This document shows, in pieces, positions 36,955-45,436 of a DNA stretch of 64,000 nt. The translations under genes were made by a program, and so were the position numbers. Source of the stretch: Bifidobacterium oedipodis (GTDB lineage Bacteria > Actinomycetota > Actinomycetes > Actinomycetales > Bifidobacteriaceae); NCBI RefSeq assembly GCF_012932425.1, contig NZ_JAAIII010000007.1:124001-188000 (forward strand), in the 5' to 3' direction. The notes beneath the pieces were generated by a model. It had not been told where the DNA came from. It saw only the letters and a program-made list of their open reading frames with translations, and did no database searches. Numbering within the stretch: position 1 is the first letter of the stretch; every line of letters starts with the position of its first letter.

Positions 36955-37614
36955 ATGAGCGCAACGACCATCCATTTTGTGCGCCACGGCAAGGTCTACA
37001 ATCCCGACCATCTGCTGTATGAGCGTCTGCCCGACTTCCATCTGTCCGATCGAGGCCTGCGCATGGCCCAAGCCACCGGTGCCTACTTGGCGGCAAACCC
37101 GCAGACCAACACCATCGCCGCCGTCTATTCCTCGCCGCTGGACCGCACGCGCGAGACAGCCGGTGCGATTCTCGACGCCTTGAACCCCGTGCGCGCCGAA
37201 CGCGGCGAAGCCCCGCTCGAACTGGTCACCGACGAACGTGTGATCGAAGCGTCCAACGAGTTCCGCGGTAAACGCATCGGCTACGGTGCCGGCGCGCTGT
37301 GGCGTCCCGAAAACCTGAAGCTGATCCGCAACCTCTACAAGCCCACTTGGGGCGAATCCTACCGTCATATCGCCGAGCGTATGAGCGCGTTCGCACGCGA
37401 GAAAGTAGCCCAGCATCCGGGCCAACAGATCGTGGTCGTCTCCCACGAATCACCTATTTGGAGCTACCGGCATATGCTGGAAACCGGCCATCCCGAACAC
37501 TGGATGTTCCTTCGCCACACCGCGCTGGCGTCCGTCACGTCGGTGACCTACGACAACCAGAACGGCCGTGTGATGTCAATCACGTATGTTGACCCTGCGG
37601 CCGACGTGGAATAG
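36955..37614 (+). CDS. Histidine phosphatase family protein (phosphoglycerate mutase-like)
   Basis: 219 residues. Catalytic phospho-histidine in FVRHGKVYNPDHL (His11), SSPLDRTRETA, acidic EASNEFRGK and second His in VVSHESPIWS (about residue 164). Hydrolyses a phosphoester rather than certainly isomerising phosphoglycerate; substrate unknown. AAAGGAGAACTG precedes ATG. The next gene starts 41 bases later and is probably co-transcribed. Confidence 0.9.
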   Translation: MSATTIHFVRHGKVYNPDHLLYERLPDFHLSDRGLRMAQATGAYLAANPQTNTIAAVYSSPLDRTRETAGAILDALNPVRAERGEAPLELVTDERVIEASNEFRGKRIGYGAGALWRPENLKLIRNLYKPTWGESYRHIAERMSAFAREKVAQHPGQQIVVVSHESPIWSYRHMLETGHPEHWMFLRHTALASVTSVTYDNQNGRVMSITYVDPAADVE

Positions 37615-37655
37615 AGGGACAATACGGAAAGAGACGTCCCCGCAAAGGAGCATGA

Positions 37656-38675
37656 ATGACTGTTGAGCTGAACCATGAATCCATCGCGCGCGTAGCCGGG
37701 CTGCCAGCCGTGGTCGAAGCCGCCAAGGCCGCGCAGGAGTTGATCGCCCTGTGGCCGCTCACCGAGGCCATGCAGATGGACAACGACGCGAAATACGCGG
37801 AGAACCTGCAAGTGCGCATCACCCGCGCCTTTGCCCGCATCCTCACCGGTCAGGACGTAACCGTGCCCGACGCCGAATACGTGTACGAAGGTGCCGACGA
37901 AATCCCCGGACGCCCGCAAACCATCGTTGATGCGCTGCTTGCCGCCAACGACGCCTATGATGCGATGGCCGACTACTCCGACACCGGCGATACTCAGCTG
38001 GTATTCGACGCTGCCGAAGCGCTGGGCGTGGATTGGGGTGACGCCACGGTTGCGGCCGTGCGTGAGACTATCGACGCTGCTGAAGCGCAGGTTGTTGAGG
38101 GTGGTGAGGCCCCTGAGGATGATGCGGCTGGGGAAGCTGGTGAGGCCGGTGACGCAGATGATACTGCCAGTGTCGACGCTGCCGATGCAACTGAAGCTGA
38201 GGGCGACAAGGCTGACGAGACCGCCGCAATCGCTCAACGCTTTGCCTCCGCACTTGCCGTATGCGATGCGCTGCTCGGCGAAGTCGCCAATGTTGCCGAT
38301 GCTGCCGACGACGAGTCGGTGCGCGCGGCTGCTGCCCGTGCACTGCCGGTGCTGCTGTATGTCAATGAGCTGCGCGAACAGTGCTCGATTCCGCGCATCT
38401 GCCTATCCGACGAGCAGGTGCTGGATTTGATTCGTGAGCGTGCGGCCGCTGCCGCTCGCAGTGATGCCGCCGACGCCACCTTGGATGTGACCGCCGTGAC
38501 CATTGCGCCGCTTGCCGCCGTCGAATGGCGCAAGCATCGCGAAGACGTGCTGTGGAACCCCGACGAGGCCAAGAAGAAGGCCAAAGAAGAGGACGAAAAG
38601 CGCAACAAGGAGGCGCTCGCCGCCAAGTTCGCGCACGTTAAAGACGATCCCTCCAAGCCGCACGTGGAGTTGTAA
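37656..38675 (+). CDS. Conserved-looking acidic protein of unknown function
   Basis: 339 residues, not recognised. A helical N-terminal region (about 1-130), a disordered Ala/Asp/Glu-rich linker (about 140-190: GEAPEDDAAGEAGEAGDADD), a second helical region (about 195-285) with EQCSIPRICLSDEQVLDLIRERAA, and a lysine-rich coiled coil (NPDEAKKKAKEEDEKRNKEA). No signal peptide or membrane segment. AAAGGAG upstream of ATG; likely in one operon with the histidine phosphatase. Confidence 0.85.
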   Translation: MTVELNHESIARVAGLPAVVEAAKAAQELIALWPLTEAMQMDNDAKYAENLQVRITRAFARILTGQDVTVPDAEYVYEGADEIPGRPQTIVDALLAANDAYDAMADYSDTGDTQLVFDAAEALGVDWGDATVAAVRETIDAAEAQVVEGGEAPEDDAAGEAGEAGDADDTASVDAADATEAEGDKADETAAIAQRFASALAVCDALLGEVANVADAADDESVRAAAARALPVLLYVNELREQCSIPRICLSDEQVLDLIRERAAAAARSDAADATLDVTAVTIAPLAAVEWRKHREDVLWNPDEAKKKAKEEDEKRNKEALAAKFAHVKDDPSKPHVEL

Positions 38676-38695
38676 TTATCGTTGCTGACGAAAAA

Positions 38696-38740
38696 TGTTT
38701 ATGCCTACTCATCAATGGCATTGATGGGTAGGCATAAACA
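38696..38740. terminator. Bidirectional terminator
   Basis: TGTTTATGCCTACTCATCAA pairs with the right arm ending GTAGGCATAAACA with a single bulge/mismatch. It separates two convergent genes; AAAAAT and AAATAA flanks act as T-tracts for each strand. Confidence 0.85.
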
Positions 38741-38759
38741 AATAACTATTAACTATGAA

Positions 38760-40037
38760 TTACCAAGGACGCTGACCGTTGTTGTTTGCAGCGTCTGTAC
38801 TCTGATTATTCGCCGAGCCAGTCGTTGGTGTTTCAGGACTGTCTGCAGGCTGTGCCGATTGAGCCTGTTGCGTTGGATATGGTTGCGAAGGTGCGTAGGG
38901 AGCGTAAGGTGCGGCCGGAGCGCCGTAGCCGGTGCCATAGCCAGTACCGTAGCCCGCGCCCGGAGCGACATAATTCTCATCAAAGCGTGCGCCTTCCGGC
39001 TTGCTGGGCATCGCCATGAACACGATATAGGTAATGGCAGTGGCGAGCAGCAGCAATCCGCCGATAACAACCGCGATAATGCCGCCTGCCGCAGTCGAGG
39101 CGGAACTGCTGTAGTGATAACCGTAACCGGCGGCGCTGTAGGCTCCGATGGCTCCGAGCAGGGCGGCACCGCCACCAATGGCTATGATGATGCCGGCGGC
39201 AAACGCTACGCCATAGAAGATAGCGACCCACCAGCCAGGCTTATTGATATCGTGCAGGCGACGCACAGCCAACGAAATCGTCGGAATCAGCGTGGCCAGC
39301 GACCATAGCGTAGACAGGAATCCCAAGGAATTATCGCCATTATCGGTGATGATATTCAGCACTGTGCCGATGATGAACGCGCACAGAATCCACCACCAAT
39401 ATTCGCTGCGGGAAGCGCGGCCCTTGAATACGACGTACTTCTTCCAGAAACGCAGGAACGCTTCGGGCATCGAGCAGCCATAGTGGGGCTTATCCAGCGG
39501 AACTTCGCCGCCGGTGGGGGAGTTCGGTGCGTACTGCGGCGGCACAAACTGTGGTGTAGGCTGCTGCGGCTGCTGGCCGTACTGCGACTGGCCATATTGT
39601 GTTTGATCGTACTGTGGCTGGCCATACTGGGGTTGACCATACTGAGGCGTTTGACCGTACTGCGGTTGGGTGTACGGATTAGCCGACCTAGCGGCGAAAG
39701 GATTGCCGTTGCTATTGTCATTTCCAGCGTTACCTGGCGTCGTCGCGTTGTATGCGGGCGCCTGATAAGCGTCGCCATAGCCGGCAGCACCATAGCCGGA
39801 AGTGCTCTGATTGTATGCTCCGTATGCTGCGGCAGGCTCAGACTGATCAGCAGGGGCGCCATACTGTTGGCCATAATCGGGAGCGTTCCGACTGTAAGCC
39901 GGGGCCGCGCTCGCCGGCGTCGCCCCATACTGGGGTACGGCGGGAATTGGCGGCACCACAGGCTGCTGCGGCGTGGGCGCACCGTCGGGCGAAGGCGTTG
40001 CGGAAGTGTTGTCAGGAGTGTTGTTGGGATCAGTCAT
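38760..40037 (-). CDS. DUF805 membrane protein with Tyr/Gln/Pro-rich N-terminus
   Basis: 425 residues. About the first 190 residues are low complexity, with repeats of QYGQ/PQYGQ and AYQAP; then a DUF805 domain (CSMPEAFLRFWKKYVVFKGRASRSEYWWWILCAFIIGTV; LIPTISLAVRRLHDINKPGWW) with four hydrophobic spans; then a Tyr/Gly/Ala/Pro-rich tail. DUF805 proteins are membrane proteins of unknown function. Start after GAAAGGGG. The tandem CAGTATGGTCAG-type codon repeats make the N-terminal length likely to vary between strains. Confidence 0.88.
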   Translation of the reverse strand: MTDPNNTPDNTSATPSPDGAPTPQQPVVPPIPAVPQYGATPASAAPAYSRNAPDYGQQYGAPADQSEPAAAYGAYNQSTSGYGAAGYGDAYQAPAYNATTPGNAGNDNSNGNPFAARSANPYTQPQYGQTPQYGQPQYGQPQYDQTQYGQSQYGQQPQQPTPQFVPPQYAPNSPTGGEVPLDKPHYGCSMPEAFLRFWKKYVVFKGRASRSEYWWWILCAFIIGTVLNIITDNGDNSLGFLSTLWSLATLIPTISLAVRRLHDINKPGWWVAIFYGVAFAAGIIIAIGGGAALLGAIGAYSAAGYGYHYSSSASTAAGGIIAVVIGGLLLLATAITYIVFMAMPSKPEGARFDENYVAPGAGYGTGYGTGYGAPAAPYAPYAPSQPYPTQQAQSAQPADSPETPTTGSANNQSTDAANNNGQRPW

Positions 40038-40195
40038 TGTTCCCCTTTCACAAGATGGTTACATCACAGCCTATTCTTCCATAGTTGCGCCCTACAACCT
40101 AACATAATCGCCTAAAAATGTCTGATTAACGACCTCACGAAATCGCTGGAACCATATTGGCGCAGGGTCTCGGGCGCGCGGCACAATAGTGGACT

Positions 40196-41746
40196 ATGAC
40201 TGATGCTGCTACTGCAAAATACTATGAACCCAAGGATGGCAAGCCTGCGCTGCCGAAGAACGTGCGCGTACGCTTCTGCCCGTCGCCCACCGGCACGCCG
40301 CACGTCGGCATGATTCGCACTGCCCTGTTCAACTGGGCTGAGGCGCGCGCCACCGGCGGCAAGCTGATCTTCCGTATCGAAGACACCGACGCCGTGCGCG
40401 ATAGCGAGGAAAGCTACAACCAGATTCTCGAATCCCTGCGCTGGCTGGGAATCGACTGGGATGAGGGCATCGACGTGGGCGGCCCCCACGGCCCCTACCG
40501 CCAGTCCGAGCGCACCGCCATCTACAAGGATGTGGCCGCCAAGCTGCTTGAAGCCGGCTACGCCTACGAATCCTTCTCCACGCCGGAGGAAATCAAGGAG
40601 CGCAACCTCGCTGCCGGCCGCCCCGAAGCGTTCGGTTACGACGGCTACGATCGCAACCTGACCGAAGAGCAGAAGGCCGCCTTCCGCGCCGAGGGCCGCA
40701 AGCCTGCGCTGCGCCTCAAGATGCCCGATGAAGATATCGCTTTCGAGGATCTGATTCGCGGCACCATCGAATTCAAGGCTGGTTCCGTGCCGGATTACGT
40801 GATCGTGCGCCCGAACGGCGATCCGCTGTACACGCTCACCAACCCGGTGGACGATGCGATGATGGAAATCAACGTGGTGCTGCGCGGCGAGGATCTGCTC
40901 AGCTCCACCCCGCGCCAGATCGTGCTCTATCGTTACCTGATGGAACTGGGCATCGCCAAGGAGATGCCGCTGTTCGGCCACATGCCGTACGTGATGGGCC
41001 AGGGCAACAAGAAGCTCTCCAAGCGCGACCCTGAATCCAACCTGTTCAACCATCGTGACAACGGTTTCATCCGCGAAGGCCTGCTCAACTATCTGGCGCT
41101 GCTCGGCTGGTCCATCGCGCCGGACAACGACGTGTTCTCCATGGACGAGATGATCGCCGCCTTCGACGTGCGCGACGTGAAGGCCAACCCGGCCCGCTTC
41201 GATCTGGACAAGGCCATCTCGATCAACGCCGAGCACATTCGCATGCTTGAGCCGGCTGACTTCCTGGCTCGCTCGGTGCCGTACCTCTTCCGCGATGGCG
41301 TGGTCTCCGCCGATTCCTGGGACGCGCTTACCGACCGCGAACGTGAGATTCTCAATGCCTCCGCCGAACTCGTGCAGCCGCGCGTGCGTCTGCTGGGCGA
41401 AGTCTCCGGCATGGTCGGCTCGCTGCTGTCCACCGAGGGCTACATCGAGCCGGAAGCCGATGCACGCAAGACGCTTAAGGATTCCGCAGCCGATGTGCTT
41501 GACAAGGCCATTGCCACGCTCGAAGGCGTGGATGAGGCTGCTGGCGCATGGAAGGCCGAACCGCTGCACGAGCTGCTGAATGTGGCCCTGATCGAAGAGG
41601 GCGGCTACAAGCCGCGTCTGGCCTTCGGCCCGGTGCGTGTGGCCGTCTCCGGCCGCCGCGTGTCCCCGCCGCTGTTCGAGTCCATGGAAATCCTGGGCAA
41701 GGAAATCACCATCGCCCGCCTCAAAGGCCTGCGCGAACACCTGTGA
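40196..41746 (+). CDS. gltX: Glutamyl-tRNA synthetase
   Basis: 516 residues. Class I synthetase: [21 protein letters not shown] (HIGH-like), [28 protein letters not shown] (KMSKS-like), C-terminal anticodon domain. ATG 40196 has no Shine-Dalgarno, but CACAAT lies at about 40180-40185 and TTGGCG about 40155, so the mRNA may be leaderless. In organisms without GlnRS, GltX also charges tRNA-Gln for amidation; this cannot be tested here. Tandem tRNA-Glu and tRNA-Gln lie just downstream. Confidence 0.97.
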   Translation: MTDAATAKYYEPKDGKPALPKNVRVRFCPSPTGTPHVGMIRTALFNWAEARATGGKLIFRIEDTDAVRDSEESYNQILESLRWLGIDWDEGIDVGGPHGPYRQSERTAIYKDVAAKLLEAGYAYESFSTPEEIKERNLAAGRPEAFGYDGYDRNLTEEQKAAFRAEGRKPALRLKMPDEDIAFEDLIRGTIEFKAGSVPDYVIVRPNGDPLYTLTNPVDDAMMEINVVLRGEDLLSSTPRQIVLYRYLMELGIAKEMPLFGHMPYVMGQGNKKLSKRDPESNLFNHRDNGFIREGLLNYLALLGWSIAPDNDVFSMDEMIAAFDVRDVKANPARFDLDKAISINAEHIRMLEPADFLARSVPYLFRDGVVSADSWDALTDREREILNASAELVQPRVRLLGEVSGMVGSLLSTEGYIEPEADARKTLKDSAADVLDKAIATLEGVDEAAGAWKAEPLHELLNVALIEEGGYKPRLAFGPVRVAVSGRRVSPPLFESMEILGKEITIARLKGLREHL

Positions 41747-41771
41747 TGCTGCGTTTGCGTAGCTGATGCAT

Positions 41772-41803
41772 AAAGCCGACCTCATATGGGGTCGGCTTTT
41801 TGT
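41772..41803 (+). terminator. Terminator after gltX
   Basis: AAAGCCGACC pairs with GGTCGGCTTT and is followed by TTGTT. Further hairpins follow: GAAAGCCCACTGGGCTTTC (41827-41845) and GTCGCGCGC...GCGCGCGAC (41862-41906). Confidence 0.9.
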
Positions 41804-41996
41804 TATAAGGATGGCTCCGTCGGCACGAAAGCCCACTGGGCTTTCTCTTCGGCCTCCTCGCGTCGCGCGCATATATCTTTCCCAAAAGGAAAGATTGGCG
41901 CGCGACACGCCGCTAATTTGCGCTTGTTGGTGGAGTCGCGTAGATTAATCACTCGTTGCACAGCGCACTGCTGAGCAGCCAGTGAAAACTGAATAT

Positions 41997-42069
41997 GCCC
42001 CCATCGTCTAGCGGTCTAGGACTACGCCCTCTCACGGCGCCAACACCGGTTCAAATCCGGTTGGGGGTA
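41997..42069 (+). tRNA. tRNA-Glu (anticodon CTC)
   Basis: Cloverleaf: acceptor GCCCCCA with TGGGGGT (one G-U), anticodon loop CTCTCAC, T-loop GGTTCAAATCC. CCA is not encoded. Directly upstream, TTGTTG and TAGATT could be its promoter (41925-41950). Confidence 0.95.
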
Positions 42070-42109
42070 CGACGAAACAACTCTTCGGGGTTGCTACGCC
42101 AAGCCAAAT

Positions 42110-42181
42110 TGGGGTGTGGTGTAATTGGCAACACAGCTGATTCTGGTTCAGCCATTCTTGGTTCGAGTCCAGGCACCCCAG
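42110..42181 (+). tRNA. tRNA-Gln (anticodon CTG)
   Basis: Acceptor TGGGGTG pairs with CACCCCA; anticodon loop TTCTGGT, T-loop GGTTCGAGTCC; discriminator G, and CCA is encoded at 42182-42184. Probably transcribed with the preceding tRNA-Glu. Confidence 0.95.
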
Positions 42182-42187
42182 CCAATG

Positions 42188-42219
42188 ACCCTCGCAGATG
42201 CGAGGGTTTTTTTGTTTTT
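42188..42219 (+). terminator. Terminator of the tRNA operon
   Basis: ACCCTCGCA pairs with TGCGAGGGT, followed by TTTTTTGTTTTT. Confidence 0.95.
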
Positions 42220-42412
42220 CCGCAGAGTGGGCTGGAGTTGTAGTCCAATTCGGGTTCGCCTGCGGGTCTGCACAGTTGTCCTATCAATAAAACTCTGTTG
42301 CCGGTTCATTAAATATGCGTCGCAAATAATCCGGGACCGTTCTGATTTTGTCATCTGCCATGCGTGTTCTCATTCCATACGTCAGCCGAGCATTCGTGGT
42401 GGGGCTAAGTGT

Positions 42413-43774
42413 TTATATTGCTTGAGAATCCACCGACTGACGAAGGTACTGTACATGAGATGAATCAGAAAAGAGACGTGTTGTATTGCCGACAAGAGAG
42501 ATCCATTGTTGATTGAACACGGGATCTTCGTCGATGAGCGGCCCATCAAATAGGCGAATATCATAGAGTTCTTGTGACGAGTCTTCATCAGAGATGATTT
42601 TTACCACTGTCGAGATTCCCAGTGCAGCATTCTCTTTCTGTGCAATGCTTGTGAGCTTACGGATGGTGTCGATATGGATTTTGATATTCGCGTGAGGTAT
42701 GTGTGCTATGCGAGCTAGAACGAAATAAAGTGTGCGCCGCCCTTGCTGGTTAACAGTAAGGATGGCAGGCGCTCCTGGCCCGAAGAACCCTTTTCGCCAG
42801 AGAATCTGGGCGTTGTGAGATTCCAGTTCTCTCATGGCGAGAGAAACCGCCGTATCTCGGAATATACGTCTGGAGGTTATTGGCGTGATACGAGGTTTTT
42901 GACTAGTTGTGGGCCTGTCAGAGTGAAATATGATCTTGGGGTCGGCTTCATGGCGTAGCCATCGTCCTTTGTCCGGCATTGCCCACTGGACGCTCTCTGG
43001 CCCGATAGCATTGAGTACAAACAGAATGTCATAGGCTAGCCCTGGGAAGTCGACGCGCAGAAGATTTTCATTGTGCACTGCGCGGTTTCGTATATTTTTA
43101 ATTCGTTTAAGTCTGGAGGATAGCTCTTCCCGATAGCCATCTCTTGGATTTGAATTATTGCCCGGTAGCTGTGCATGTGGCATTCGCTGTTGTTCTTGTT
43201 TCCAAGCTGCTTCCACTAGAGGAAAAGCGTTCATTATGGAGTCAAACAGTGAAGGGGAGTCGTTTGCTGAGATGCGGTCTAGTACGCCGCACCATGTGCC
43301 TAAAGTCAATTCGGCAAACACGTCGTCACGATTGGCGACATCATTGTGCCGTGGATGACGCACATTACTGTTTCTGCGCCAATTTTTCTCGTTGCGTCTA
43401 GCACGTGAACGAGCTTCAGCTAAATAATCTTTACAATCTGGGTTGTTCCCGTTAATGAGATTTCGGATTTGTTCGATAGGCGTATTAGAACCTACGTCAA
43501 TCCAGTCTGATGGTTCTCTTCCTTGCTGTTCTCTAAGCCAATGTATCAACTGCTGGTCTATGGCGTTGCGTACCACAACTTCGACATCTGAAAGTATGGG
43601 CAGAAGTTTTCCTGCAGCGTGTTTATTCCATCGGTATAGGTCAACGGCTTTGCTGTTGATGATGGATGTTTCGGCATTTGGCAGCGTCATTTTGGCATAA
43701 TCAAGGTAAGCTTGGAACCTCGGTTTGCTCAATAATTGTTCCACGCTGGTTAGGTTGACTTCTTCTTCGTTCAT
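42413..43774 (-). CDS. Abi-like protein with HEPN RNase-type motif
   Basis: 453 residues. The N-terminal half matches Abi/AbiD-like proteins: SKPRFQAYLDYAKM, LYRWNKHAAGKLLPILSDVEVVVRNAID, and the HEPN motif RNxxxH in IRNRAVHNE (about 232-240), the catalytic pair of HEPN RNases that cleave RNA on phage infection. The C-terminal 200 residues are not recognised. It has lower GC than its neighbours and lies 230 bases after tRNA-Gln, an integration-prone spot. No Shine-Dalgarno before the start (TACACTATAAGC), so perhaps leaderless. No antitoxin-like partner adjoins. Abortive infection is inferred from family, not shown. Confidence 0.82.
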   Translation of the reverse strand: MNEEEVNLTSVEQLLSKPRFQAYLDYAKMTLPNAETSIINSKAVDLYRWNKHAAGKLLPILSDVEVVVRNAIDQQLIHWLREQQGREPSDWIDVGSNTPIEQIRNLINGNNPDCKDYLAEARSRARRNEKNWRRNSNVRHPRHNDVANRDDVFAELTLGTWCGVLDRISANDSPSLFDSIMNAFPLVEAAWKQEQQRMPHAQLPGNNSNPRDGYREELSSRLKRIKNIRNRAVHNENLLRVDFPGLAYDILFVLNAIGPESVQWAMPDKGRWLRHEADPKIIFHSDRPTTSQKPRITPITSRRIFRDTAVSLAMRELESHNAQILWRKGFFGPGAPAILTVNQQGRRTLYFVLARIAHIPHANIKIHIDTIRKLTSIAQKENAALGISTVVKIISDEDSSQELYDIRLFDGPLIDEDPVFNQQWISLVGNTTRLFSDSSHVQYLRQSVDSQAI

Positions 43775-43797
43775 GCTTATAGTGTAAATGCATTCAG

Positions 43798-43828
43798 GGC
43801 CATCCTCCGCGAGAGGATGGCCGTTTTG
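43798..43828 (+). terminator. Plus-strand terminator-like hairpin
   Basis: GGCCATCCTC pairs perfectly with GAGGATGGCC, followed by GTTTTGTTTTA. No plus-strand gene lies upstream; it could stop antisense transcripts through the HEPN gene. Confidence 0.75.
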
Positions 43829-43936
43829 TTTTATGAGATATGGGGTTAGCGGCTACAAGAGCTATAGGAACTAAATCTGCACGATTCCCCTATCAGTTTG
43901 CACGGTTCGCCTGCGGGATTCTTACGTAAGTATGTA

Positions 43937-44017
43937 ACAAAACGACAGGCGAAAGCGACAAAACGACAGGCGAAAGCGACAAAACGACAGGCGAAAGTAA
44001 CAAAACGACAGGCGAAC
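43937..44017. repeat. 21-bp tandem repeat, 3.9 copies
   Basis: ACAAAACGACAGGCGAAAG plus CG/TA, starting 43937, 43958, 43979 and 44000. Because 21 is a multiple of three, a short shadow frame shows a 7-residue repeat, but no real gene is seen. It lies about 90 bases before the PAP2 gene. Confidence 0.9.
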
Positions 44018-44104
44018 CAGGAAAATACCCGTGTTGTGCGGGTTTGGCTCTGAGTTGGGCGGCGAGGTGGCCGCTGTTCCGGGCACAGCCGTACAGTCGG
44101 AACC

Positions 44105-45337
44105 ATGAGTGATGTGCACAATCCCATTATCCGCGACTCGCGCAAGCCGGCCAATATGGTCGATGCGCTCGGCAGCGCTCCGACTAGTCCTTCGGTTGGT
44201 ATGCCGCGCGCCGGTGCCGTGAATGCTGGAGCTGGCCACGCCGACGGCAGTCGCGCTGGTGCCGCATATGCCGGTGAATCTTACGCTGACACTCCGCGCA
44301 TTGACGCGTTGCGCAACCTGCGCGCGGACAATCAGCAGGATCCGTTGGCGGCCCTCGGCCCCGACCGCAATACACCGACGGGCCTTTCCGCATCCAGCAT
44401 TGACCGCAGCATCACACGCGTCGATCCGTTAATCGCACGCCCGCGCATCTCCAGCAGCATACTGTGCGTGCTGTTCGGCCTGCTGCTCATCGCCGCCGCG
44501 TTCGGCGTATGGTATGGCTGCGTATTCACCGAAAGCGGTCAATCCTACGACGAACTGATCTGGAAGCAACTGCCGGATCGCGCGCCCGCATGGAGCATGG
44601 GATTGATGGGTGCCGTCGCACATTCTTGGCTGGTTATCGCTGTCAGCTGCGTGCTTGCCATCATCGGCATTGTCATAGCCGCTCTGCGTCGCCGCTGGTG
44701 GCTGCTCGGCCAAATGGCGGTTTTCGCCGTGCTGTGTCTGACAGCAACGCGCCTGAAAGGCCTACTGCCTCGCCCATTCATCATCAACACCGAATCACCT
44801 GCGGCGAACTCGGCACCCTCCGGCCATACGATTCTGGCCGCAGCAGCAGTTGTAGTGCTGGTACTCGGCGTGCCCAGGGCAGCCAGGGCACTGGCTTCCG
44901 TCGTCGCTGTGGCCTGGTCGCTGACCGTCGGCGTGTCGGTGATGGTGGGCCAGTGGCATCGCACCGGCGACGTAGCAATGTCGCTGCTGCTGGTCGCCGG
45001 CATCGCCCTGCTCACCCTGACTTTCACCCGCGCTTCCGGCATGGACGAGCCAGGCCGCCGTGTCTCATCAGTCAGCATACAAATTGTGGGCACTGTGCTG
45101 ATCACCGGCGGACTGCTGTTGCTGGCCTACAGTGCGTACGTCATCTGGCAGGTGGCACCGGGGCTGACCATCAGCGCCAGCTGGTCGGTCGAAGGCGCGA
45201 TTATCAGCTCCATCGTTGGCCTGAGCGGGCTGGCAGCCCTCACGCAAGGTCTGATTCTGACGTTTCGTCAACTCACGGCGTCGCCTCTGAGCAGGCTCGG
45301 TCTTATCGGCGCGCCGCCGGCCCCGCCGCGCAGATAA
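44105..45337 (+). CDS. PAP2-family phosphatase, membrane protein
   Basis: 410 residues. A disordered Ala/Gly/Pro-rich N-terminus (about 1-115), then several transmembrane segments containing the PAP2 motifs: KGLLPRP, SAPSGHT, and GQWHRTGDV with the second catalytic His. PAP2 phosphatases hydrolyse lipid or undecaprenyl phosphates; the substrate is unknown. C-terminus has further hydrophobic spans and a basic tail. Divergent from no gene; ATG 44105 has a weak GGAA site. Confidence 0.85.
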   Translation: MSDVHNPIIRDSRKPANMVDALGSAPTSPSVGMPRAGAVNAGAGHADGSRAGAAYAGESYADTPRIDALRNLRADNQQDPLAALGPDRNTPTGLSASSIDRSITRVDPLIARPRISSSILCVLFGLLLIAAAFGVWYGCVFTESGQSYDELIWKQLPDRAPAWSMGLMGAVAHSWLVIAVSCVLAIIGIVIAALRRRWWLLGQMAVFAVLCLTATRLKGLLPRPFIINTESPAANSAPSGHTILAAAAVVVLVLGVPRAARALASVVAVAWSLTVGVSVMVGQWHRTGDVAMSLLLVAGIALLTLTFTRASGMDEPGRRVSSVSIQIVGTVLITGGLLLLAYSAYVIWQVAPGLTISASWSVEGAIISSIVGLSGLAALTQGLILTFRQLTASPLSRLGLIGAPPAPPRR

Positions 45338-45436
45338 ACGCCAGATAACGCGCATACGATTTGCCGTTTGGCTATATTCCGTGAGTATTATGACGCCAGA
45401 CGTTCCATTCGTCGCCACTATATATAAGGAGAGGCT

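Noticed and set aside
40112..41908. 598-residue minus-strand frame opposite gltX
   Set aside because: Antisense shadow of gltX with no domain.
42110..43774. Duplicate tRNA 3' end as attachment site on the far side of the HEPN gene
   Set aside because: No copy of the tRNA-Gln 3' end was found between 43700 and 44100, so site-specific integration is not supported.
43846..44154. Minus-strand frame with FACRFVA heptads
   Set aside because: Result of a 21-bp tandem repeat in a non-coding region.
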